DNA from: Alicyclobacillus suci
GTDB lineage: Bacteria; Bacillota; Bacilli; Alicyclobacillales; Alicyclobacillaceae
Length of the DNA stretch: 44,776 bases
Assembly (NCBI RefSeq): GCF_017329615.1
Contig: NZ_JAFMTW010000027.1
Span: 1 to 44,776, forward strand
Direction: 5' to 3'
Shown here one piece after another: positions 38,817 to 44,776 of this stretch. The translations under genes were made by a program, and so were the position numbers. Numbering within the stretch: the first letter of the stretch is position 1; each line of letters opens with the position of its first letter. The notes beneath the pieces are model-generated. The model saw nothing but the letters and a program-made list of their open reading frames with translations, did no database searches and had not been told where the DNA came from.

Positions 38817-39410
38817 TCAAGAAGAAAGTCTGATTGTTTCTGCTAGCTGACGCAAGTTTGCTACTAAAGCATCGAACCGTCCTGCAGTCTTTAACCATGC
38901 TCCAGAACTGCTCATATTTTTCTGACTTGTAACACGTAAAGCGGCCAGTTTCGACTGTTTACTCCCGTGGGCAGCAAAGTTTCTTAAGGCGGTAAGTTGG
39001 TCAAGAGTCGTCTGGTACATTGGATCTTTGATTATGAGTGTAATTGTATGGCCCTTTCCAGCACACTTATAGAAGAGGTCAAGTAGAGAACTGCGCCCAT
39101 GAAAGTCAAAGTATTTTCCCCCTGTTATGCGCGTTATGAGGTATTCACAGACCTCATCTGTTAAGTGTTTGGGGAAATCTACTCCAGCTTCAGCACAAAA
39201 GACCCTATTGTCCTTATTCACCAGAGCTACGAGCACGTTTAGCATAAATTCTTCGAAATGTCGGTACAGCCTAATAATCGCAGCATCATAGATCAAGGTC
39301 TTGTGCTTGTCTGATGCACCTCTTCCCATAGTAGAAACGAAGTCCAATAGCTCTGCAAGGTCATCTTGAAAGCGAGTTGCCCATAATCGAATATCCTTTT
39401 TCCTACTCAC
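38817..39410 (-). CDS. HEPN-domain protein (RiboL-PSP-HEPN-like), candidate ribonuclease
   Basis: A 197-residue, mainly helical protein. The segment LRNFAAHGSKQSK carries Arg143 and His148 in the R-x4-H arrangement that forms the RNase site of HEPN toxins, and the early helix AAIIRLYRHFEEFM fits the same fold; the overall layout recalls the RiboL-PSP-HEPN group. The start is GTG with GGAGG 8 bases upstream. It diverges from the AbiTii-domain gene, and the two promoters are mirror-image copies, which points to joint control. HEPN RNases are common in phage defence and toxin-antitoxin systems. Function here is inferred from motif and context only. Confidence 0.75.
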   Translation of the reverse strand: MSRKKDIRLWATRFQDDLAELLDFVSTMGRGASDKHKTLIYDAAIIRLYRHFEEFMLNVLVALVNKDNRVFCAEAGVDFPKHLTDEVCEYLITRITGGKYFDFHGRSSLLDLFYKCAGKGHTITLIIKDPMYQTTLDQLTALRNFAAHGSKQSKLAALRVTSQKNMSSSGAWLKTAGRFDALVANLRQLAETIRLSS

Positions 39411-39450
39411 TCTACAATCCTCCGGCCCTAGAACGATAGGTTCAATGAGT

Positions 39451-39568
39451 AAAATATACCATTTTCCTATGAAGGATAGAAGTGGGGGTAGAGTCCTGTG
39501 CTATTTCGTCTTCCCTCAGTTCATCACGACTCTACTTCTACCTTAATCATGCAGAATGGTAAAATAGA
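39451..39568. promoter_or_regulatory. Mirror-image divergent promoters of the HEPN and AbiTii genes
   Basis: Going into the HEPN gene (minus strand, 39495 to 39451) and into the AbiTii gene (plus strand, 39528 to 39568), the same blocks occur in order: GACTCTA, CTTCTA, CCTT, then AATGGTA with an extended -10 (TGG-TATATT at 39453-39461 on minus; TGG-TAAAAT at 39557-39565 on plus). The perfect arms are GTAGAGTC (39488-39495) and GACTCTAC (39528-39535). The arms and both -10 elements share a centre near 39509. Neither promoter has a good -35, which suits activator or repressor control. Confidence 0.65.
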
Positions 39569-39612
39569 CCTGTAAGAGTAGAGAAGCAGTGACTGACACT
39601 GGGGGGACAAAA

Positions 39613-40440
39613 ATGGGTTCCATAGTGCTCGAATTGCAGCAAGACGCTATGCAAAAGTCGGGGTCGGTTTCAGACTTGCTCCGTAAGGCATATACCGTGG
39701 CGCGAAAACTAAAACTTTCTGACTTTGCAGCATGGGCGAAGACGGAACTTGAAGGTTACAATAATGAGACTCTTGATGCTATTCCCGAGTACAGGGTGGT
39801 TAGAGGGCGTTTACGAGCATTGAATCCTTATAGTGGTTGGATTCCTGCCGAATTGACAGGCGATCTTTCTGCAGTAGTTGAGAGCACGAAGGCAGCCGAG
39901 TCGGTTCCTGAAATTGAGCATCTCCTGGCAGAGAGCAGTGAGTATCTTGTTAAGTACCTTCCCCATGAGTTGTCGAGAAGTCTAGGGAGGTTGTTTCAGT
40001 TAGATACACAGTACCAGTTACTTCTTTCACGTTCTGACTTTGAGGGTATCTTGCACAACTTGAGACAAGCTGTTCTTGACTGGGCACTCCAACTTGAGGA
40101 GGATGGGATTTTGGGTGATGGCATTCAGTTTAGCGAAGACGAGAAGAAGACTGCAGGTCAAAATCAATATCACGTCACCGTTACCGGGGCAGGTTCTCAG
40201 ATTCAGATTCAACAAAATACTGTGCATTCCACTCAACAATTGGGTAACCAGGGAGTAGACGTTGAACAACTAAAAACCCTCGTTTCCATGATTCGGGAGC
40301 ATGTGGCGCAATACGGGCTTGAGGACATTCAGCAAAGAAGCATCTTAGAGGCATTAGATGTTGTGGAAGAACAGTCAGAATCCAGTTCGCCAAACTACGG
40401 TCTTATAAAGAAGTCGTTACTCTTAAGCCCCGGTATATAA
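39613..40440 (+). CDS. AbiTii-domain abortive-infection-like protein
   Basis: A 275-residue protein whose first ~180 residues match the AbiTii pattern: SIVLELQQDAM near the start, VSDLLRKAYTVARKLKL, DFAAWAKTELEGYN, and IPEYRVVRGRLRALNPYSGW followed by IPAEL. A Gln/Thr-rich link (GAGSQIQIQQNTVHSTQQ) leads to a short helical C-terminal domain. ATG 39613 has GGGGGG upstream; GTG 39589 lacks a site. AbiTii is named after one of the two genes of the lactococcal AbiT phage-resistance system. Its stop codon TAA coincides with the target duplication of the adjacent IS, and the reading frame is intact. Confidence 0.82.
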   Translation: MGSIVLELQQDAMQKSGSVSDLLRKAYTVARKLKLSDFAAWAKTELEGYNNETLDAIPEYRVVRGRLRALNPYSGWIPAELTGDLSAVVESTKAAESVPEIEHLLAESSEYLVKYLPHELSRSLGRLFQLDTQYQLLLSRSDFEGILHNLRQAVLDWALQLEEDGILGDGIQFSEDEKKTAGQNQYHVTVTGAGSQIQIQQNTVHSTQQLGNQGVDVEQLKTLVSMIREHVAQYGLEDIQQRSILEALDVVEEQSESSSPNYGLIKKSLLLSPGI

Positions 40441-40490
40441 TTGGACAATACCCGATGTTTATAGAACAATAAACTCAGGAGGCGTTGTCC

Positions 40491-40829
40491 GTGGTAAGAC
40501 GTAAATTTTCTCAGCAGTTTAAGGAGCAGGTTGTGAAAGAGTGTTTGGAAACCGGAAACGTATCGATTGTGGCACGCAAGCATGACATTCTTTCGAATGT
40601 GGTCAATCGTTGGGTGCGCCAGTATCAGAATGGAGGGCTCTCAAACGGGAAGACCTGTGCGGGTGCTACAGTCGTTACGAGTGATGAATATCAACAGCTC
40701 GTAGCAGAGAAAAAGGAATTGGAAAAAGCAAACGAACAGCTGAAGAAAACGTTAGGGGAACAAACGCTGGAGGTTTCTATCCTGCGTGACCTATTAAAAA
40801 AATCCAACCCTCACTTGCGGACAAAATAG
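40491..40829 (+). CDS. IS3-family transposase OrfA
   Basis: A 112-residue DNA-binding protein with a helix-turn-helix (FKEQVVKECLETGNVSIVAR) and a leucine-zipper-like coiled coil (EYQQLVAEKKELEKANEQLK). GTG 40491 is 8 bases after AGGAGG. Near its end AAA AAA preceded by A (40796-40802) is a canonical -1 slippery heptamer that leads into the orfB frame. Confidence 0.88.
   Translation: MVRRKFSQQFKEQVVKECLETGNVSIVARKHDILSNVVNRWVRQYQNGGLSNGKTCAGATVVTSDEYQQLVAEKKELEKANEQLKKTLGEQTLEVSILRDLLKKSNPHLRTK
40796..40802 (+). other. Programmed -1 frameshift site (A AAA AAA)
   Basis: In frame zero the codons read TTA AAA AAA. A -1 slip continues as IQPSLADKIEIARKW and on without a stop into orfB, giving the OrfAB fusion transposase typical of IS3 elements. 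Confidence 0.75.
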
Positions 40830-40864
40830 AGATCGCAAGAAAGTGGATAGCCAAAGGCTACGCT

Positions 40865-41758
40865 GTGAGCCGAGTGCTACGCATTGTGGGGGTCTCTCGT
40901 TCCACATATTACTTTCAAGAGACACATGAGCCCAAACCACGGGTTTATCGCGGCGGAAGACCTATACCAGGTTATTCTTTAGCTGGGGATGGACGTAAAG
41001 TCAGTGATGAACAAATCAAAGAGTGGTTAATGGAGGAGGTTGAAGCGGACGGATTCGGCTATGGATACGTCAAATTAATGGTGCAGTTACGGAGACATCA
41101 TGGGGTGGTTATTAACAAGAAGAAGGTCTATCGGCTATGTAAGGAACTAGGCATTCTGAAACCGCAGCGTCCATTGCATCGTCACTATCCGAGGAAATTA
41201 GCCCGAAATCGGGACATTACTGCCCCAAACCAACTTTGGGAGGTTGATCTGAAATACGGCTATATTCATGGCGAGGACAAGTTCTTTTTTATCTTGTCGT
41301 ATATTGACGTGTTTGACCGCGAGATTGTTGGATATTACATCGGGCTACGCTGTGAAGCGAAAGATGCAGTCATGACGCTAAAAAGCGCACTGTGGAAGAG
41401 AAAGCTATTGACAGGTGGACAAGCAATGCCAGTGATTCGTTCGGATAACGGTCCACAGTTTATCAGCAATGTATTTGAAGAGGCGTGCGAGGAACTGAAG
41501 ATTGAACATGAACGGATTCCGCCTAAAACGCCTAACATGAATGCACATATTGAGTCATTCCATCGTCTGTTAGAAGATGACAGATTATCCTCATGTGAAT
41601 TTGAGACGTATGCAGAGGCATACGAAACGGTGGATAAATACATGAGGTGGTACAACCACGAGCGGATTCATTCAAGCATTCACTATTTGTCACCCGCAGA
41701 ATTCCATCGTGAACATGTGAAAAACGGGTTGATGCCAACAAAGTCGATCCGCGTTTAA
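40865..41758 (+). CDS. IS3-family transposase OrfB (DDE integrase domain)
   Basis: The catalytic half of the transposase: 297 residues from GTG 40865, or more when read through the frameshift. After the N-terminal HTH_21-like part (FGYGYVKLMVQLRRHHGVVI), the rve integrase domain shows the DDE residues: Asp in WEVDLKYGY, Asp in IRSDNGPQF and Glu in NAHIESFHRLLEDD. The C-terminal RWYNHERIHSSIHYLSPAEF is typical. Frame and motifs are intact. Confidence 0.9.
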   Translation: MSRVLRIVGVSRSTYYFQETHEPKPRVYRGGRPIPGYSLAGDGRKVSDEQIKEWLMEEVEADGFGYGYVKLMVQLRRHHGVVINKKKVYRLCKELGILKPQRPLHRHYPRKLARNRDITAPNQLWEVDLKYGYIHGEDKFFFILSYIDVFDREIVGYYIGLRCEAKDAVMTLKSALWKRKLLTGGQAMPVIRSDNGPQFISNVFEEACEELKIEHERIPPKTPNMNAHIESFHRLLEDDRLSSCEFETYAEAYETVDKYMRWYNHERIHSSIHYLSPAEFHREHVKNGLMPTKSIRV

Positions 41759-41986
41759 AAACACGAGAGAAAATTCTGGATACCGTTGAAGTTGTGTTCG
41801 AATCTTAAGTCACTTTTCAAAAGACATCGATTGTCCAATAAGAGGGGGTTGATCCGGTTAAACTTCATTGTTCAAACCTTACAGAAGGCTGCTGGAAGCC
41901 TCGTTGCTTCAGGGGTTATTCATGAGATAGGGAAATTCCACTTTTAGAGGGCTTGTTAAGATACCTTAACGGTTACAGTGCGATCG

Positions 41987-42035
41987 TCAGCACCCCCTTA
42001 TAATCCAACGGCCCTTCCGGCGAAGCGGAAGGGCC
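41987..42035. repeat. Palindromic repeat, copy A
   Basis: GTCAGC, then ACCCCCTTATAATCCAACG, then the 10-base perfect stem GGCCCTTCCG / CGGAAGGGCC. A second copy at 44011-44067 shares about 40 of 45 positions from ACCCCC through the stem, in the same orientation. The hairpin lies 22 bases beyond the stop of the minus-strand REase-like gene. There is no proper T run on either side, so it is not a plain terminator. The rest of the gap from the IS to this repeat (41842-41986) holds no convincing gene. Confidence 0.7.
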
Positions 42036-42057
42036 TCATTCTCTAATGTTGTTAACC

Positions 42058-42714
42058 TCACTCCACCATCACGCTGCCATCTTCAGTGACCCAAAACACC
42101 TGAAACGGCATGGCGAGCTTCAACCATTCGATTCTTGGCAAAAGATTAGCATAGGTCACGAAGCCTGCAGGAAGGGCTAGGGTGAGCCTTGCGTTGGGGT
42201 CCTGACCATGGTAAAGTAGCAGGTCGAAAACGGCCGCCGAGAACCAATGGCGGGCTTGCGTGTTGCTGCTCTTTTCTGGGTAGCCCTTCATGCTCACCCA
42301 TAGCTCGCTTCCGTCGGGCGCGACAGCGACGATGTCCTTGCCAGCCTCGCGAGATGCGGTGTCCGCCGCGTGGAGAATGGTATACCCGTTGTAGGCAAGG
42401 TAAGACACAACTTGCGTTTGTACGTTTCCTTCCCAGTACCAAGCCGCAGTTCCCTTTGCTTCAAGGGCAGATTCTTGGACTGTCGCCGCCGTTTCGGAGT
42501 AGGTTGGTTGGGACCCGGAAACATGACTCACCAACTTGAACTTACGGCAGCGAGAGCATTTGCCTCGATGACGTAGGATACTTTTTTCCTTCAGGAGAGC
42601 AGTACAAATTGTATACACGGTTTGTCTCGGCTTGACACCGGAAGCATCCGAAATGCAATCGTCGCAAAGCTCGGCGAATGACAGGATAGATAGTATCTTG
42701 CCTGTATTAGTCAC
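42058..42714 (-). CDS. Zinc-finger plus restriction-endonuclease-like protein of unknown function
   Basis: A 218-residue, two-part protein. The N-terminal ~65 residues hold two CxxC pairs (Cys17/Cys20 in CDDC and Cys53/Cys56 in CSRC) around a short helical segment, likely a zinc-binding DNA-recognition unit. Residues ~93-180 resemble the PD-(D/E)xK nuclease core: Glu95 in WEGNVQTQVVSYL, Asp127 in GKDIVAVAPDG, then ELWVSMKGYP with Lys143, followed by QARHWFSAAVFDLLLYH. The usual Glu two residues before the Lys is Ser141; Glu137 might substitute. The start is GTG with CGGAGG upstream. It could act in defence or element maintenance; it lies between the two repeat copies. Confidence 0.6.
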   Translation of the reverse strand: MTNTGKILSILSFAELCDDCISDASGVKPRQTVYTICTALLKEKSILRHRGKCSRCRKFKLVSHVSGSQPTYSETAATVQESALEAKGTAAWYWEGNVQTQVVSYLAYNGYTILHAADTASREAGKDIVAVAPDGSELWVSMKGYPEKSSNTQARHWFSAAVFDLLLYHGQDPNARLTLALPAGFVTYANLLPRIEWLKLAMPFQVFWVTEDGSVMVE

Positions 42715-42867
42715 GTCGTGCCTCCGAAAGTTCAGTCACCTCTAATTCTACCAAAAGTAGGGGAGTGGTGGAGGACCTGACTTTTGCGCTTTTTGTGATC
42801 CACCAGTTGAGTAAAAATAGTTATAATTGGATACGAAAGTACAGTGCGTGACTAGAGGAGATAACGG

Positions 42868-43965
42868 GTGATGAAAGCAAGACTCTTGGCGGCGGTTATA
42901 CCGACGCTTCTACTTATGACCGGGTGTGGTGTTTCTCCGTCTGCGACCCCGAAGACAGACAATGCAACGGTTAGCAACGATACTACAAGTAACGTGGCAT
43001 CAAACACGACAGGCGCCGAATCCACAGGTAGCTCGGCAAACTCGGATGTTGGCGGCTACATATACAGCAACCCACAGGTCGTTATGTTCGTTAGTTACAC
43101 CAACAACTCCGGGCAACTCAGTGGCACTTTCTACGAAGACTACGAGGGATCGGGTAATCAGTTTCAGACATTTGACTCGCCGCTCACGGGTGAGATTAGC
43201 GGAGATAACATCAGCATTACTTTGCAAAACGATGGCAACACCTACACGGGAAATATTTCGGGCGGTACGCTGAACCTAGCATTTCCACAGCAGGATGGTA
43301 CCGTACAGAACCTGCAATTTCAGATGGGTACATTGAACGACTTCAACCAAGACGTTTCAGAAGTACAGGGCACCGTGTCTAATGACCAGGCCGCTGCAGC
43401 GCAGGCTCAGCAAACGGAAAACTTGCAAAATAATCTGTCTCAGCTAGAGAATGCCGTGAGCGGGGATATACAATCGGTTTCTTCATCTGAGGAATCTTTG
43501 AAAGAAGACGTAAAGAATACTGGGAAGGATATTTCCAACGAACAGCATGACCTTGCTACATTACAAAATGACGAGCAGCATGTGCTTACTGAGCCGGCGG
43601 GTGACCCAGGAACACAGTCCGATGCTTCGGGCGTAGCATCGGACGCATCAGGTGTGGCATCCGACGATTCGGGAATACAGTCCGACGATGATGGCTTCAT
43701 GACTGACAAAAATGCTTTGGCAAGTGATGTTTCGGCACTTCAATCCGATTTTCAAAAGATGAACTCCGTGGCATCCCAGCTTGGTGTGACCGTGCCTTCA
43801 TCGGTACCTACTAGCTCTGATGTTTCAAAAGCTGTAGCATCGGCTGGGTCAGTCGAGAGCAGTACATCAAAAGCCATTCAGGGCTATATCTCTCAAAGTA
43901 AGGGTATGGTGTCGACGGCAAACGCTCTGGCCAACAAGGCACAGAACTATGCCGGGGGTCAATGA
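42868..43965 (+). CDS. Lipoprotein with coiled-coil and Asp/Ser-rich short repeats
   Basis: A 365-residue secreted lipoprotein: signal peptide with lipobox LMTGC (Cys20), a Thr/Ser/Asn linker (to about 60), a beta-rich domain (about 62-155, with SGQLSGTFYEDYEG and GEISGDNISITLQ), then Gln/Asn/Ala-rich helices likely to form a coiled coil. After that comes a run of 7-residue repeats: QSDASGV, ASDASGV, ASDDSGI, QSDDDGF. GTG 42868 or ATG 42871 may start it, with GAGGAG upstream. I do not recognise a family. A TATAAT lies upstream but without a good -35. Confidence 0.75.
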   Translation: MMKARLLAAVIPTLLLMTGCGVSPSATPKTDNATVSNDTTSNVASNTTGAESTGSSANSDVGGYIYSNPQVVMFVSYTNNSGQLSGTFYEDYEGSGNQFQTFDSPLTGEISGDNISITLQNDGNTYTGNISGGTLNLAFPQQDGTVQNLQFQMGTLNDFNQDVSEVQGTVSNDQAAAAQAQQTENLQNNLSQLENAVSGDIQSVSSSEESLKEDVKNTGKDISNEQHDLATLQNDEQHVLTEPAGDPGTQSDASGVASDASGVASDDSGIQSDDDGFMTDKNALASDVSALQSDFQKMNSVASQLGVTVPSSVPTSSDVSKAVASAGSVESSTSKAIQGYISQSKGMVSTANALANKAQNYAGGQ

Positions 43966-43997
43966 TCTAGTTGAACACGGGTATTTATCGGACAACT

Positions 43998-44677
43998 CTA
44001 TAATGTAATGGTCAGCGGAAAAACCCCCTTACAATCAAACGGCCCCTCCGGCAAACCGGAAGGGCCTTCGTTCAAAAAACTGCTCTGCAACCTCTCGTCC
44101 AGGCATACCTCCACTGACCCGATGGCCCGGTCCTTGACCTCGATCCTGCGGACCATCATGTGAAGCAGCGCCTTTTGCTGCTCCGGTGGCGACTTCTCCA
44201 TCAGTCGGTGAAACTTGGTCAGCACCGTCTTCACGACGGCGAGCGGCACGTGGGACACGTTCTGTGAGCCAAGCTCTGCCCGCAGTTCGGACCGACGGGC
44301 CTGTAGGCGGTCGACTTCGGCTTGCAGGTCATTCAAGCGGCTTACGAGCATTTCCTGTTCGATACCGTCAGCCTCAAAGAGTTTGTACCATTTGGCTTTC
44401 TTTGCTTCCACGCCTTCGAGCGCCTTCTCGACGGTCTTCAACTCCGCCTGCCGTGGCTTGTAAGCGCCGGACCGACGCCCGTTGATTGCGTCCACCACGT
44501 CGCGCAAGACTTTCGGTCTGACCACAGCCTGCCGTAAGCGGTCGAACACTGCCTCCTCCGCGACTTCGGCCCGGATGCCGTTCGACTTGCAGACGGAGGA
44601 ACCCTTGTTCTGGAATGCCCCGCACACGTAGTACCTGCGGTAAACAACGGTGCCATCTTTAAGTCTGTCCTTGGTAC
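43998..44677 (-). pseudogene. Large serine recombinase, C-terminal remnant
   Basis: About 225 residues of a large serine recombinase. Visible are the second half of the zinc-ribbon domain (RRYYVCGAFQNKGSSVCKSN), the following helix (GIRAEVAEEAVFDRLRQAV), a long coiled coil (about residues 93-155) and the C-terminal strand region (MMVRRIEVKDRAIGSVEVCL). The catalytic N-terminal domain and the first zinc cysteines are missing: the homology stops at an IS21-like end at 44678. The open frame runs on into the IS for 14 codons, which is fortuitous. The last residues are encoded by repeat copy B. It is evidence that an integrating element once occupied this locus. Confidence 0.75.
44011..44067. repeat. 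Palindromic repeat, copy B
   Basis: GTCAGC, five extra bases, ACCCCCTTACAATCAAACG, then stem arms GGCCCCTCCGG / CCGGAAGGGCC with a C-A mismatch. It is the same element as copy A (41987-42035), in the same orientation, about 2 kb away. It overlaps the codons for the last ~20 residues of the recombinase remnant. Confidence 0.7.
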
Positions 44678-44776
44678 TGTCAACATCGGCTGTAAAATCC
44701 CCAATAACAGCGGAATACAATTCCCCAAAAATAACGGATTAAATTCCCCAAAATCATCGGGATGAATTCCCCACCC
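44678..44776. mobile_element. Probable end of an IS21-type element, cut by the window edge
   Basis: From TGTCAACATCGGCTGTAAAA (44678 onward) the sequence changes character and contains four TCCCCA units at 44698, 44722, 44745 and 44768, spaced 23-24 bases (units such as TTCCCCAAAAATAACGG and TTCCCCAAAATCATCGG). Multiple direct repeats behind a TGT tip are typical of IS21-family ends, where the transposase binds. No transposase gene is within the window. Confidence 0.6.

Larger units (their letters stand above)
40441..41838 (+). mobile_element. IS3-family insertion sequence, 1398 bp, complete
   Basis: Terminal inverted repeats begin TTGGACAAT (40441-40449) and end ATTGTCCAA (41830-41838), with a further shared CGATGT just inside each end. 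A 3-base direct repeat TAA flanks it (40438-40440 and 41839-41841). Inside are orfA and orfB joined by a -1 slippery site. Intact ends and frames suggest a recent, possibly active copy. I cannot name the IS or its subgroup. Confidence 0.88.

Noticed and set aside
41849..41947. A 32-codon frame (TTG start) just after the IS
   Set aside because: GAGGGGG touches the TTG with no spacing, there is no better start, and no resemblance to a known protein. It might have been an abiTii-linked small gene before the IS arrived, but the evidence is too thin.

Overview
The window spans the chromosomal replication origin of an endospore-forming member of the Bacilli. The gene order (gyrA, gyrB, recF, yaaA, dnaN, dnaA, oriC, rpmH, rnpA, yidD, yidC, jag, mnmE, mnmG, rsmG, noc, soj, spo0J, then yyaC, yyzM, yyaE, ychF, rpsF, ssb, rpsR, rplI, dnaC, walRKHIJ, htrA, rlmH) is the Bacillus-type origin neighbourhood. 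Spore genes (yyaC, sspH), many TTG/GTG starts and moderate GC suggest an Alicyclobacillus-like organism; the genus is inference.

Layout. 0-0.6 kb: a monooxygenase-like gene broken by an amber codon, beside a strong promoter reading out of the left edge. 0.6-9.4 kb, minus strand: a 37-residue membrane protein, gyrA, gyrB, recF, yaaA, dnaN and dnaA. The origin is bipartite: one DnaA-box cluster lies upstream of dnaA (about 9531-9787), and a second lies in the dnaA-dnaN gap (7903-8008), beside a GC spacer and a DnaA-trio tract. 9.8-19.4 kb, plus strand: ribosome, RNase P, membrane-insertion and tRNA-modification genes, then noc and the soj-spo0J partition genes. One perfect parS lies in spo0J and another in yyaE. 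19.4-31.2 kb: membrane proteins, a molybdopterin oxidoreductase, ychF, rpsF-ssb-rpsR, rplI and dnaC. 31.2-38.8 kb: the complete WalRK cell-wall two-component operon with accessory genes, HtrA and RlmH.

Almost every core gene points away from the origin. The core exceptions (yyaC, sspH and an undescribed 39-codon gene) include two recognisable spore genes, so the third may also be sporulation-linked.

38.8-44.8 kb is accessory DNA just downstream of rlmH, a site used by SCC elements in staphylococci. It starts with a divergent pair, a HEPN-domain protein (minus) and an AbiTii-domain protein (plus). Their promoters are near mirror images, so the pair looks like one co-regulated, defence-type unit; I rate this the best candidate for an undescribed system. 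An IS3-family element sits exactly at the AbiTii stop codon. Next come a zinc-finger plus restriction-endonuclease-like protein (minus), a lipoprotein with short Asp/Ser-rich repeats, two copies of a ~45-bp palindromic repeat, and the C-terminal part of a large serine recombinase cut by what looks like an IS21-type end at the right edge.

No tRNA, rRNA or CRISPR array was seen. All family assignments come from reading the sequence; no database search was run.
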